A stretch of DNA of 64,000 bases from Bermanella sp036960565 (GCA_036960565.1 JBALXQ010000031.1:1-64000), one strand, 5' to 3'; numbered from the stretch's first letter, positions 1 to 9,707 are shown. A program made the numbers and translations. Notes: generated by a model from the letters alone, not told the origin.

Positions 1-372
1 CCTTACGTTGCGTCTCCTAAAGGCAAGCGTGTTGAAGCTCGTTTCCCTGATCCATGTGCTAACCCATACCTAGCATTCGCTGCTATGTTGATGGCTGGCC
101 TTGACGGCGTTAAGAACAAGATCCACCCTGGCGATGCTGCTGATAAAGATCTATATGACCTTCCAGCTGAAGAAGCCGCTGCTATCCCTCAGGTAGCCGG
201 TTCTCTACGTGAAGCGTTGAGCGAACTTAAGAAAGATATGGACTTCTTGATCCAAGGTGACGTGTTCACTGAAGACATGATTGAAGCTTACATCGATCTT
301 AAAATGGAAGACGTTTACAAGGTTGAGCACACCACTCACCCAGTAGAATTCGACCTTTACTACTCAGTATAG
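1..372 (+). CDS. glnA: Glutamine synthetase type I, C-terminal part
   Basis: The frame is open from the first base, so the start lies outside the window; 123 C-terminal residues are visible. The protein condenses glutamate and ammonia to glutamine with ATP in the cytoplasm. The visible part contains the conserved segment KGKRVEARFPDPCANPYLAF, a stretch around the family's catalytic and nucleotide-binding core, and the usual ending VEFDLYYSV, almost identical to enterobacterial GlnA. ntrB and ntrC, which control glnA in many gammaproteobacteria, follow on the same strand after one small gene. The last 11 codons are repeated downstream of the stop (see the repeat at 339-454). Confidence 0.97.
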   Translation, partial: PYVASPKGKRVEARFPDPCANPYLAFAAMLMAGLDGVKNKIHPGDAADKDLYDLPAEEAAAIPQVAGSLREALSELKKDMDFLIQGDVFTEDMIEAYIDLKMEDVYKVEHTTHPVEFDLYYSV

Positions 373-454
373 AGTTGAACTCAGGCTAAATAGGATACGT
401 GCCGAGCACAACTCCTATTTAGCCCAGTAGAACTCGACCTTTACTACTGCGTAT
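339..454 (+). repeat. Duplicated 3' end of glnA with hairpin between copies
   Basis: Bases 339-370 (end of glnA) recur at 423-454 with few changes. The second copy, read in the matching frame, gives PVELDLYYCV and a TAA stop, against PVEFDLYYSV and TAG in the gene. Between them lies a perfect 12-bp inverted repeat (arms 384-395 and 413-424, starting GGCTAAATAGGA) with a 17-base loop. The second copy has no start and is not a gene; it looks like a remnant of a duplication or recombination event. Confidence 0.85.
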
Positions 455-483
455 AATTTACAGCATTAGTATTTGATTGAAGA

Positions 484-510
484 AAGGCCGCTTTTTAGCG
501 GCCTTTTTAT
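484..510 (+). terminator. Rho-independent terminator after glnA
   Basis: GGCCGCT and AGCGGCC form a stem around a short T loop, followed by a T run at 503-508. It lies about 110 bp downstream of the glnA stop, beyond the duplicated 3' end. Confidence 0.88.
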
Positions 511-836
511 TTACACTGACGTAATGTCTATCGGCAATGCAGGAACAATTGAAGAGATTCCTGTCTGATCAAACATCTCATCTGTAACTACCACCTAATG
601 CCAACCCCTAGCGTTCATCACGCATATTTGACTCAAGCTTCCTGTTTCACCCTACTGCCTAAATCCATTTAGTCATGCGCCAGCGATATTAGTGCTTCCC
701 TGCAGGTTATCGCTCTTGCGCATCCTTCGCTCGCGATATTAGTGCTTCCCTGCACGTCATCACGTTTCCTAACTTAAGGAATAGGGCTACTACACAATAT
801 AAGCTACAGTGGACTCGTCTTTTTAGAGCCAACCCC
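511..836. other. Intergenic stretch with a 22-bp direct repeat
   Basis: No gene is seen. A 22-base sequence beginning GCGATATTAGTGCTTCCC is present at 683-704 and again at 733-754, a 50-bp period. The second copy continues to form the small hairpin GTGC-TTCCCT-GCAC (742-755), a motif related to ones at 43.79, 45.68 and 50.38 kb. No convincing promoter for the following gene is visible. Confidence 0.7.
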
Positions 837-1361
837 ATGAAATTCTGTAGTATATTCTTGTTAATGTTCAGCCTGCATAGCGTTGCCGAGGTTTATACCT
901 GGATCAATGAAAATGGCGTTAAAGTTTATGGTGACGAACCACCTGCCAATGCTACAAAAGCCGAACTGCCTAGGCTTCAAAAGCTGAAAACACTTAAAAT
1001 CCCTGAAGCCGATAAAAAAGTGCTATCTAGTGGAGAATCCAATGCCGACTTCAAAGGCTATAGCGAACTAAGCCTGCTGACTCCCAAAAAAGATCAGGTC
1101 ATCACCGCCGGCGAGGCCAGCATCTCAATACAACTATATGTATCCCCCCCTTTACAGGCGAAACATGAAGTCAGCCTTCTCCTAGATGGTAAAATAGTAA
1201 AAACAGCTGCCCAGCTTAACTTTCAGCTAGATAACGTCAGTCGCGGCTCTCACTTGTTGCAAGCCAAAATTAAATATAACGGACAGCTATTAATGTCTAG
1301 CCCCAAACGCCGCATTCATGTGCAGCGCCCTTCCATTTTGAACCGCTCCAGCACTCGCTAA
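837..1361 (+). CDS. Exported DUF4124-domain protein
   Basis: A 174-residue protein with a short hydrophobic signal peptide (about residues 1-17, ending HSVAE) and an N-terminal DUF4124 module, recognised by the pattern VYTWINENGVKVYGDEPP. The C-terminal half (about 75-165) looks like a small beta-sandwich (alternating hydrophobic strands, segment VSLLLDGKIVKT). DUF4124 proteins are small periplasmic proteins of unknown biochemical role, and one often lies between glnA and ntrB in pseudomonad-like genomes; that synteny supports the call. The function is unknown. A second DUF4124 protein is at 34304-34750. Confidence 0.8.
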   Translation: MKFCSIFLLMFSLHSVAEVYTWINENGVKVYGDEPPANATKAELPRLQKLKTLKIPEADKKVLSSGESNADFKGYSELSLLTPKKDQVITAGEASISIQLYVSPPLQAKHEVSLLLDGKIVKTAAQLNFQLDNVSRGSHLLQAKIKYNGQLLMSSPKRRIHVQRPSILNRSSTR

Positions 1362-1556
1362 CTACACTCCGCATCATTTTGGTGCCAAGACCTTTTTCAG
1401 CTAAACTAATAAAAACCCAAAAGTGCCTAATCACTAGGCATTTACGGGTATCCATCGCTATAACAGTGCATATGGGAGCTGGCTTAGTTTTTGCTACTGC
1501 CTATATCTGGGCAAATTATTCCTGTGCGGATTGCTAAATTATTAAGAAAAGGACTT

Positions 1557-2672
1557 ATGGCTGACTTCGTTTTTTACAAGCAACTTATAAATCATCTGGA
1601 TAGTGCTATTTTGGTGCTCAATCAGGATTTAACTGTGCGCTACCTAAACCCGGCCGCCGAAGCCTTATTGCAAGTCAGTGGTCGTCGCTGTGTCGGCGAA
1701 CACATTGAACATTTCTTTTTGGACGCCAAAGAGGAGCGACAAACGCTGGCCAACAGCATTAAAAAAGATCATGCCTACACCAAGCGGGAAGCCCAAATTC
1801 GCCTAATGAATAATCAGGAAGTCACCCTGGATTACAGCGTGAGTCCGGTTGAATTTGATAAGGCACCCTGCCTGCTCATAGAAATGCATACACGAGATCG
1901 CCTCATTCGTATCAGCCGTGAAGAGGAGCTCATTAATACTCAGGCTTCTACACAAATGCTGGTGAGAGGCATGGCCCACGAGATTAAAAATCCATTGGGC
2001 GGCATACGCGGCAGCGCTCAGCTGCTATCTCGTATGTTAGAGACTGACGAACTAAAAGAATTCACGCAAATAATTATTGAAGAAGTAGATCGCCTGCGAA
2101 ACCTGGTAGATAAAATGCTAGGACCAAACAAGTTACTAGAACGCCAAGAAACCAATATTCATGAAGTGCTTGAGCGCGTATACAGCCTTATTAATGTAGA
2201 AGCCCAAGATCAAATTAAACTGGTACGAGATTACGACCCCAGTATTCCTGAGTTTTTAGCCGATAAAGAGCAGCTCATTCAGGTAATGCTTAATATTACT
2301 CGCAATGCTATGCAGGCACTGCTGGATCAAAAAAAATACAATAACGATCCATCAAATAGTCCTGCCCAAATAACGTTACAAACACGCACCATTCGACAAT
2401 TTACCATAGGCCACACTCGCCACAGATTGGTGCTACACATTGGCATTATTGATAACGGGCCAGGGATACCCAAAAGTATTCGTGAAAGTTTGTTTTACCC
2501 TATGGTCAGTGGCCGCGCCGAAGGCACTGGCCTAGGCCTTTCAATTGCTCAATCTATTGTTAATCAACATCAAGGCATTATTGAATGTGAGAGCAAAGCC
2601 GGCAGAACGCATTTTTCAGTTTACCTGCCACTAGAGCTCAAATTAAATGATTACGAAGGAGTCTCTTCCTGA
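1557..2672 (+). CDS. ntrB: Nitrogen regulation sensor kinase NtrB
   Basis: Cytoplasmic histidine kinase/phosphatase that, under PII control, phosphorylates NtrC when nitrogen is limiting. With the start chosen here it has 371 residues: a PAS domain (about 5-115), the dimerisation/phosphoacceptor domain with the H-box GMAHEIKNPLGG (His141), and an ATPase domain with N-box-like NITRNAMQAL, DNGPGIP and GTGLGLS. The ATG at 1557 is preferred to an upstream in-frame ATG at 1491 because AAGAAAAGGA precedes it and the 22 extra residues do not look like NtrB. ntrC follows after about 109 bp. Confidence 0.95.
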   Translation: MADFVFYKQLINHLDSAILVLNQDLTVRYLNPAAEALLQVSGRRCVGEHIEHFFLDAKEERQTLANSIKKDHAYTKREAQIRLMNNQEVTLDYSVSPVEFDKAPCLLIEMHTRDRLIRISREEELINTQASTQMLVRGMAHEIKNPLGGIRGSAQLLSRMLETDELKEFTQIIIEEVDRLRNLVDKMLGPNKLLERQETNIHEVLERVYSLINVEAQDQIKLVRDYDPSIPEFLADKEQLIQVMLNITRNAMQALLDQKKYNNDPSNSPAQITLQTRTIRQFTIGHTRHRLVLHIGIIDNGPGIPKSIRESLFYPMVSGRAEGTGLGLSIAQSIVNQHQGIIECESKAGRTHFSVYLPLELKLNDYEGVSS

Positions 2673-2781
2673 TCATTAAGAATTTTTTAAAAGTGACGAA
2701 ATTTTCGAAGCTTTTATCTATATAAAACTAAATTAAAGATTTCTTTTTTAAACATTTTTTAAAGAATTTACTGGAAAAATT

Positions 2782-4203
2782 ATGAATAAAGTTTGGATTA
2801 TTGATGATGATCGCTCTATCCGCTGGGTACTTGAAAAAGCACTAGAGCAAGAAAATATCGAAAGCCTTTCTTTTGAAAATGGCGACAAAGTACTTAATGC
2901 CTTAAACCGAGAAATACCTGATGCGATCATCAGTGATGTACGTATGCCAGGCATTGACGGTTTAAGTTTGCTAAAAAAAATTCATGAAGTACAACCTGAC
3001 ATTCCAGTTATCATCATGACCGCACACAGCGATCTAGACAGCGCCGTCAATTCCTATCAAACAGGTGCTTTTGAATACCTGCCAAAACCTTTTGATGTAG
3101 ATGAAGCCGTTGACTTAATAAAGCGCGCTATTAACCACAAACAAGAAACGGCAGCCGTCGCCAACAAAGTAGCTGTTGAAGAATATCAACACACCGAAAT
3201 TATCGGCGAAGCCCCTGCCATGCAGGAGGTGTTTCGCGCCATTGGTCGTTTGTCCCACTCAAATATTACCGTATTAATTAACGGTGAATCGGGAACGGGT
3301 AAAGAACTGGTTGCTCATGCTCTGCACAAGCATAGTCCGCGCGCCGAGGAGTCTTTTGTTGCGTTAAACATGGCTGCTATTCCAAAAGATTTAATTGAGT
3401 CAGAACTGTTTGGCCATGAAAAAGGTTCTTTCACCGGCGCTGGTGGCCAACGTCGTGGTCGATTCGAACAGGCAGATGGCGGCACCTTATTTTTAGATGA
3501 AATTGGTGACATGCCAGCCGACACACAAACTCGTTTGTTACGGGTACTAGCCGATGGTGAATTTTATCGGGTAGGTGGTAGCACACCAGTAAAAGTTAAT
3601 GTTCGTATTATTGCCGCCACCCACCAGAATTTAGAAGTCTTGGTGAAGTCAGGCAAGTTCCGTGAAGATTTGTTTCACCGTCTAAACGTTATTCGTATTA
3701 ACCTGCCTTCTTTATCCGAGCGCCGTGAAGATATTCCACGCTTGCTTCACCATTTTTTAAATCGTGCTGCCGAGGAATTGGGAGTAGAAGCCAAAGTATT
3801 AAAAAGTGATACCGAAGATTATTTATGCACACTGGGTTGGCCTGGTAACGTGCGACAGCTAGAAAACACCTGTCGCTGGATTACGGTAATGGCCTCCGGT
3901 CGAGAAGTGCATGTAAATGACTTACCACCTGAACTTTTAAATCAAGAAGAGAAGGTTACTACCTCAAACAACTGGGAGCAGGCTCTACAGAACTGGGCAG
4001 ACCAGCAATTAGCTCAAGGTAAAAAAGCGTTACTGGATAGTGCTGTGCCCATCTTTGAACGCATCATGATTGAGACAGCCTTAAAGCACACAGCCGGACG
4101 ACGTCGCGACGCATCTTTACTGCTTGGTTGGGGTCGTAATACCTTAACTCGAAAAATTAAAGAGCTGGGGATGGAAGAAAGTACTGCAGAAGTAGAGGAT
4201 TAA
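2782..4203 (+). CDS. ntrC: Nitrogen regulation response regulator NtrC
   Basis: Sigma-54-dependent activator of nitrogen-scavenging genes, phosphorylated by NtrB. 473 residues: receiver domain with acidic pocket D8-D10 and phosphoacceptor Asp52 (ISDVRMPG), Lys102 region (LPKPF); AAA+ domain with Walker A GESGTGKE (168-175) and the sigma-54 contact loop GSFTGA (215-220); C-terminal Fis-type helix-turn-helix (about 435-470, GRRRDASLLLGWGRNTLTRK). The upstream 109 bp are very AT-rich and the ATG is preceded by GGAAAAATT. ntrC could therefore have its own promoter as well as read-through from ntrB. Confidence 0.96.
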   Translation: MNKVWIIDDDRSIRWVLEKALEQENIESLSFENGDKVLNALNREIPDAIISDVRMPGIDGLSLLKKIHEVQPDIPVIIMTAHSDLDSAVNSYQTGAFEYLPKPFDVDEAVDLIKRAINHKQETAAVANKVAVEEYQHTEIIGEAPAMQEVFRAIGRLSHSNITVLINGESGTGKELVAHALHKHSPRAEESFVALNMAAIPKDLIESELFGHEKGSFTGAGGQRRGRFEQADGGTLFLDEIGDMPADTQTRLLRVLADGEFYRVGGSTPVKVNVRIIAATHQNLEVLVKSGKFREDLFHRLNVIRINLPSLSERREDIPRLLHHFLNRAAEELGVEAKVLKSDTEDYLCTLGWPGNVRQLENTCRWITVMASGREVHVNDLPPELLNQEEKVTTSNNWEQALQNWADQQLAQGKKALLDSAVPIFERIMIETALKHTAGRRRDASLLLGWGRNTLTRKIKELGMEESTAEVED

Positions 4204-4231
4204 TACCTTTGTTTTCTTAGCGTAAAATTAG

Positions 4232-4257
4232 CATGCCTCTTGTTATTTAGAGGTATG
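4232..4257 (+). terminator. Possible terminator hairpin after ntrC
   Basis: CATGCCTC and GAGGTATG form an 8-bp stem with one G-T pair and a 10-base loop, followed by TTATTTCTC. It sits between the convergent ntrC and the gene at 4258. The T tract is poor, so this is a moderate call. Confidence 0.5.
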
Positions 4258-4668
4258 TTATTTCTCTTCATATAGCGAGAGATGCTCTAGCCATTCCACC
4301 GCAGCACAATGGGTTTCAAAATATTCTTGATGTACGGTCTTACCTCTTTTTTCGATCAGTTTATTTCTCGCCACTACCTTTAATACACTTTGATTCACCA
4401 CCGCCGCTTCAGCCAGTTGGCCGCTTTCTTGCGCCCAGTCATGAAACTCATGAATGAAGTGAACAATATCCGGCGGATGCAAACCCCACTTACTCAAATC
4501 TACCAATGAAGCCCAATAGGGCTCAGATAGCTCGTGTACCTTTATCTTAAACTCCAACATGGAGCGCAGGGCCATTTCCATATCCACCACCCCTTCAATT
4601 ACAAATACCAAGGTGCGACCTTTAACCACAATACTGTAACTGCCGTCAGGGCCGGTAAAGGGTTTCAT
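4258..4668 (-). CDS. Hypothetical protein, possibly STAS/SpoIIAA-like
   Basis: A 136-residue soluble protein without signal peptide or membrane segment. The N-terminal pattern (VVKGRTLVFVIEGVVDMEMALRSMLEF), a middle segment WASLVDLSKWG and a C-terminal helix around VEWLEHLSLYEE resemble the alternating beta/alpha layout of small STAS-like (SpoIIAA/SEC14-type) proteins in gammaproteobacteria. No catalytic motif is visible. It starts 33 bp after the stop of mshQ on the same strand with no terminator between, so it may be read as the last gene of the pilus locus. The family assignment is tentative. Confidence 0.6.
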   Translation of the reverse strand: MKPFTGPDGSYSIVVKGRTLVFVIEGVVDMEMALRSMLEFKIKVHELSEPYWASLVDLSKWGLHPPDIVHFIHEFHDWAQESGQLAEAAVVNQSVLKVVARNKLIEKRGKTVHQEYFETHCAAVEWLEHLSLYEEK

Positions 4669-4701
4669 TTAACTTACCTATACAATCGCAATAATTAAAG
4701 T

Positions 4702-7700
4702 TTAGTAGTTAATTTCTTTCCAGTAAATTACTCTGTCGTGGCCCCTATATTGGCCAAAGGTAACACTGGCCTCAGGATCTTCATCACCACCTCCACTCCA
4801 GTCATATTCTAACCAGCTATCAATATTGTAGGGGAAGCGTATGGTTCCGTAGCGCCCCCCCGTTGTGGCGGCCCAATTTACCTGCAGCAATCCAGACGCA
4901 AAAACTCCAGTATCTGTAATTTCACCACTAGCACTGCTATCTGTGGTCAATAATGGGGCAGCGGCATCGCCCACATCGCTCACCGTTATGGCCCCTATTT
5001 GTGACAAGTCATAATCGGTACCACTGTCTAGCGTATTCATAACAAAATCTGAGCCATCATAATATTCCATCTGCCATACTTGGCTTACCATGGACGTTTC
5101 GGCACCAAAAGCGTGGTTAATATGCAGCCGCCCATAGCGAATAGCACCACCACTTCCACTAATATTAAAGGCACCATTGGTCAAGGATGCCGAATCAACG
5201 CTTTCAGAAAAAACGGTTATATCCAGCTGAATATCATTGCTAAATTCATCTATCAGGCTGTTGTCTTCGCGATCGAATACAAAGTGATCTAACGCATCAA
5301 ATGTATAAGTATATTCAGAGCTCACATCCGGCCCGCTAATCACACCAGTGGTAAAACCGGACGTAACATTTAACACACTGGTGCCACCTACTACCGATGA
5401 AGAAGCGCCTACAGTTATATTGGGAGCATGAGCGTAATCACCAATATAATTTTTTAATGCCTGGTTATTAAAACCTCGTACTTGAAAATTAAAGCTTGGA
5501 ACCAATGTATAAGTGATGGCCCCATCACTTCCATTAAGCTGGCCCACATAACTGAAACCGGTATTGGCATCATTATAAGTGGCAGCACTTTGTGACATAA
5601 CTAAAAAATCCTTTGCATAAAAACGTCCTATATTCTCTGAACTGTTAACAGGAAGAGTAACGCCAAAATAATCATCTCCACCCACATCCAGAGTAAAAAC
5701 AGCTAACTCTGAAAAGCTTTGGGCACTGGCCAAGTTTTGCCCTGAACTTAACGTTAAACTGCTAGCAGAAAAAGTCCCTGTATCTCCCCCTACTGGGGCA
5801 ATCAAGGCATGGTTAATACTCAGCGCTAAATTAAAATTTTGGGTTTGTATGAACCCAGAATCACAAAAATCTGTCACCCCTGAATTATTCCAAGCCTTAG
5901 CCACCACATCTAAATCAAATGTATCTCCGGCTTGTTTATAGGCACTGCAATTTGCACTTATCCCCGGCGTGGTACATTCCCAATTACTTTCACTGCCACT
6001 GGGTTCAATACAAAACCCGTAAGGGCTAGCAGCAAATGAATTAGAGCTAACATTTATGATTTCACCACTGGCACTACCAGATTGATCCAGTAATTCATAA
6101 AAAGCATGTAACTGAATTTGGCCCGCTTCCGAGTAATTAAGATTAAAAGTAGCTTCTGATGAGCTGTTATTGCCAAAATCTAAATTTACGGGGAAGTAAC
6201 TCAATGAGCCTGTATCGCTGGGGGTAACGCTTGTACCATTAATGCTGGCAGTGGCAGCACCACAGCTGCCGGGGTTTAAGCATTCAAGTGAAAACTGCAC
6301 GGTCTGGGAGTCTAATAAAAGCGCCTGACAACTGCCATCATCTGCGGTATCTACTGCTTCTATGCTTAGAGTACTGGCACTGGGGGATACATCTGAATCT
6401 TTTGCCGCCAACTGATTAGGAATATTCGCAATGGCGCCGTCATCCTTAAAAACAAAACCCGCGGCTTCAAACGTAATGGTATGAGTATCAATAATCCCTT
6501 CCGCTTCCACGGTAATGAGTGTTGCTTCAGCATGAGTATTTTGTAAATACAAACTAGCGGTACCGGTATCACTTGAGAGCATGTCATAGCTGGCACTGCC
6601 ATTATCTGTCACCAACTGGGTTAGGGTTCCATTGGCAGAGGCATCCTTGCTCCAGTCACCATGATTAACATCTGTAGATAAATTAATTGTATTTTCATAA
6701 TCGGAAAATAAGGCACCATCCGTATCGTAAATGGCAATATCCACCGCCGTTGCCAAGCAATTAATGCCACTACTGGCAGCGCTAATATCTATACTGCCTA
6801 TTGTGGAGACGGGTGTTTCACACCAGCTAATATCCGATAAACCTGCGTAGGCATTTTCATCGTAATAGACCTTAGTATCATCACCCAGCGTGACATTTTC
6901 GGCAGTCACCAACCCAAAGATGTAGCTTGAATCGGAAAGTGTTAGATTTCTTTGTGAATACATTGTGCCACTAAATGTTAGTGAGGTTCCCAGCGATACC
7001 GTTCGGTAAAAATACATCATCAAGTCTTCGGCGCTACCACTGTTTCCGGTGGAGGGTGAATTCACCAAAGTGGCTGATGACCAGCTATTTACTCGATCTA
7101 TATAAAGATGCACTGGTCCAGAGCTAGCATTTAAAATCGCTCCCGTGCCCATCGTTATACGGCGAATCCAATAGGTTCCTGCAGTAAAATTAACAACTGC
7201 ATTGGAATTATTTAAAATAAGTTCATCAATAAAGTATTCAGAATAATTAGAAGCAACCGTTAGTTCTCCAGCAGAATTAACCGTTACCTTGTCATATTCA
7301 TTGGTAGTATCGCCAATGGTACCGGTAGAAGATGCCGCGACCGTCACGTCATTAGATGCATTGGTGCTGTCAAAGTTTGCATTTGCCACATCATTTATAA
7401 CAGGGTCACCATTGGTACATTCGGCGCTGCTACAAGTTAATAAGCTGGAGCCATTATTAATATCTATTGTTCCGGCACTTAGTTGAGTATCCGGATTATT
7501 TAACAGTTGGGCATCCTGACCAAAATCAATTTTATTATTATTTTTGATACTGCCAATACCATCTGGAAAAGTATCACCACAATATTTCTTGGCGCTAACA
7601 CAAGCACGAGTAACCGCCATCAACCCGCGAATTTCAGAAATGGATAGTACGGAATTATAAATGGTAATTTCATCAAAACTGGCAAAGGCAGAATTACCCG

Positions 7701-9273
7701 ATGCAATGGTATACAGCGTGGAAGCATTGTCACCTACATGTAAAACGGTTAAATCACTTAGCGTGTCATTAGTGCTTATGCTGTCGGCCACCACAGATTC
7801 ATCGGCAACAAATATTTCATAAACGTCAGACGGCATATCCCAAGTGAGTGTCACGTGATACCAGCTATCCGCCACACGGCTAGGGATACTGCTTTCGGTT
7901 AAGGTATAACCATCATCATTACTGTCTTCAAATTGAAACTGCAAGCGACCGTCACTCAATTTTTCTAAGAAAAAATATTTGTCTGAGCCCCCTTCACTAT
8001 CGTCCAAACTAGCATCAAATAATGTTCTCGTAATACCTGAATTCCAATCCACTTCGGTTTTGATCCAAAAGGCAATGGAGCCCACATTCCCAATGTCACT
8101 ATCCACATCTACAGCAGTTTGAATGGCATCTATTTGTGCACTAGAGCTGTTATCGGCTATTAGGGCACCACTACAGATTTTTGAACTTGAAACATTGCTG
8201 ATACTGCCCAGCATGGTGCCTTCGGAACTGCCGTAATAATCATCAACGTCGCCCACTGCCGACCAAGAAGATTCGTCTAAACGATATTGCACAATAGGGT
8301 CTGGACACGTTGCCGTATCCTGGGCACCAAAACTCACTGTCGGTTCGGTTACTGGGCAAGCACGAGATACGATATTTATATTGGCGGTACTATAAGTAAT
8401 AAAACTATCACCAGGTTTTTGAAACTGAACCGTAATACCACCATCACAACAACCTTCTCCTCCAATCACTTCCAGCTTGTGATAGCCCTCGGTTAAATTG
8501 ATGGTGCCCTCTAATACATCGGTGTGATTCCAATTACTTTCCCACCACAAGTCACTAGTCCAGTCTTCTTCTAAAGTGACTCCATCTACGTAAAGCCCAC
8601 CACCATTGCCAAAATCACTGCCGTATCGAACCCCCCAGGTACCTTCCTCTGAAGCTTGCACTTCAAAATAGGTTTCAGATAAAGCAATGAAATCGTTAGC
8701 GGCGCCATACTGATCAAAATTAGTAATACCAGTAAAATCGGTAATGAAGCCACAACCATAGCCACTGATGTTGTCATCGCTGGCATCAAATAACGATTCG
8801 GCTTCGCTTAAACTATCAGGGTCATCTGTAATATTGCGGGTATGAAACTTAATACCCGGATCAACAAAAGTGAAAGGCACATTGGCCAACGTATCGGCGT
8901 ATTCATTACCGTAATACATATAAATGGTTTTACTGGAGTTGGCCGTTAACGAATCAAAACGCAGCCAGACTGTAGCGGTTTGGCTCGCCTCATCCCAGTC
9001 TTCCAACCAAAAATCCAGTAGGGTCTCATCATCGGTATCCACTAGGCGTAAATCAAAACCATCGTCTGTCCAGCTATATCCAACATTTAAGCCTGAAGCG
9101 GTAATGGTGATTTCAACTTGGTAATCGGTAAGGGTTGTGCTCGAATTTTCCTGTATGGTAATTTCCGTTCGGTAAGGCCAGGCACAACTCCAGTACGCAA
9201 AACTATTAATGGAAATAACAGATAAGAACACTACTGCTAAAAAATACTTAACCTGCGTCATGGCCTCCGTCAT
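4702..9273 (-). CDS. mshQ: MSHA pilus tip/biogenesis protein MshQ
   Basis: A 1523-residue exported protein at the distal end of the MSHA locus. A signal peptide (about 1-27, ending INSFA; the internal Met5 is an alternative start) is followed by a DUF2341 module (about 29-120, WPYRTEITI...YMYYGN), a PA14-like insertion (about 130-300, GYHKLEVIGGEGCCDGG), a LamG/concanavalin-like domain (about 325-555), a beta-rich polymer-like middle part (about 570-830), and a long C-terminal part typical of MshQ (DUF6701-like). The ATG overlaps the mshP stop by 4 bp (ATGA). MshQ proteins are thought to sit at or near the pilus tip and may contact surfaces; that role is family inference. Domain boundaries are approximate. 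Confidence 0.88.
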   Translation of the reverse strand: MTEAMTQVKYFLAVVFLSVISINSFAYWSCAWPYRTEITIQENSSTTLTDYQVEITITASGLNVGYSWTDDGFDLRLVDTDDETLLDFWLEDWDEASQTATVWLRFDSLTANSSKTIYMYYGNEYADTLANVPFTFVDPGIKFHTRNITDDPDSLSEAESLFDASDDNISGYGCGFITDFTGITNFDQYGAANDFIALSETYFEVQASEEGTWGVRYGSDFGNGGGLYVDGVTLEEDWTSDLWWESNWNHTDVLEGTINLTEGYHKLEVIGGEGCCDGGITVQFQKPGDSFITYSTANINIVSRACPVTEPTVSFGAQDTATCPDPIVQYRLDESSWSAVGDVDDYYGSSEGTMLGSISNVSSSKICSGALIADNSSSAQIDAIQTAVDVDSDIGNVGSIAFWIKTEVDWNSGITRTLFDASLDDSEGGSDKYFFLEKLSDGRLQFQFEDSNDDGYTLTESSIPSRVADSWYHVTLTWDMPSDVYEIFVADESVVADSISTNDTLSDLTVLHVGDNASTLYTIASGNSAFASFDEITIYNSVLSISEIRGLMAVTRACVSAKKYCGDTFPDGIGSIKNNNKIDFGQDAQLLNNPDTQLSAGTIDINNGSSLLTCSSAECTNGDPVINDVANANFDSTNASNDVTVAASSTGTIGDTTNEYDKVTVNSAGELTVASNYSEYFIDELILNNSNAVVNFTAGTYWIRRITMGTGAILNASSGPVHLYIDRVNSWSSATLVNSPSTGNSGSAEDLMMYFYRTVSLGTSLTFSGTMYSQRNLTLSDSSYIFGLVTAENVTLGDDTKVYYDENAYAGLSDISWCETPVSTIGSIDISAASSGINCLATAVDIAIYDTDGALFSDYENTINLSTDVNHGDWSKDASANGTLTQLVTDNGSASYDMLSSDTGTASLYLQNTHAEATLITVEAEGIIDTHTITFEAAGFVFKDDGAIANIPNQLAAKDSDVSPSASTLSIEAVDTADDGSCQALLLDSQTVQFSLECLNPGSCGAATASINGTSVTPSDTGSLSYFPVNLDFGNNSSSEATFNLNYSEAGQIQLHAFYELLDQSGSASGEIINVSSNSFAASPYGFCIEPSGSESNWECTTPGISANCSAYKQAGDTFDLDVVAKAWNNSGVTDFCDSGFIQTQNFNLALSINHALIAPVGGDTGTFSASSLTLSSGQNLASAQSFSELAVFTLDVGGDDYFGVTLPVNSSENIGRFYAKDFLVMSQSAATYNDANTGFSYVGQLNGSDGAITYTLVPSFNFQVRGFNNQALKNYIGDYAHAPNITVGASSSVVGGTSVLNVTSGFTTGVISGPDVSSEYTYTFDALDHFVFDREDNSLIDEFSNDIQLDITVFSESVDSASLTNGAFNISGSGGAIRYGRLHINHAFGAETSMVSQVWQMEYYDGSDFVMNTLDSGTDYDLSQIGAITVSDVGDAAAPLLTTDSSASGEITDTGVFASGLLQVNWAATTGGRYGTIRFPYNIDSWLEYDWSGGGDEDPEASVTFGQYRGHDRVIYWKEINY

Positions 9274-9707
9274 GGCAATAGCCTGGTTTGAATTATCCTA
9301 GTAGCAGTATCCGCTGCGCTGCCGCAACTGGCGCTACTGGTAAAGGTATAATAAATTTGTCCCTCCACCGTTTGTTCTGAACAGGCAACATCTACACTGC
9401 AAGTTGCTAAACCATTGGTTGTTAAATCTAAACTCGATATGAAATTATTATTACAAGTAGGCATGGCTTGTGAGCTATTTAAAGTATAAACCGCGGCTGT
9501 TTGTGCGCCACTTTCCGCTGCATAAAAGGCGCGCATCGATAACCATTCACGACCATAAGCCGATGCATTTATTTCATTAATTTGATTTATACCCGCCAGT
9601 AATAAAATCATAACCAATATTAAAAAAAGTGCTGAAGGCAGCCCTAGCCCTTGTTGCTTATGAAACTTTTTATATTGAATGTCTAGCATTTTAAATTCAG
9701 GGCACAT
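9270..9707 (-). CDS. mshP: MSHA minor pilin-like protein MshP
   Basis: A 145-residue protein with one N-terminal hydrophobic helix (about 22-42, LPSALFLILVMILLLAGIN) preceded by the basic, Gly-rich QQGLG. It then has a PilX-like region, AFYAAESGAQTAAVYTL, typical of the MshP/PilX group of minor pilins. It lacks the classical GFTLIE processing site, as MshP usually does. Its start overlaps the end of mshO by 11 bp and its stop overlaps the start of mshQ by 4 bp, so O, P and Q are translationally coupled. Met7 is a possible alternative start. Confidence 0.85.
   Translation of the reverse strand: MCPEFKMLDIQYKKFHKQQGLGLPSALFLILVMILLLAGINQINEINASAYGREWLSMRAFYAAESGAQTAAVYTLNSSQAMPTCNNNFISSLDLTTNGLATCSVDVACSEQTVEGQIYYTFTSSASCGSAADTATRIIQTRLLP

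Noticed and set aside
4702..9273. Several smaller frames on both strands within mshQ
   Set aside because: They are antisense or frame-shifted readings of one long, domain-consistent gene.
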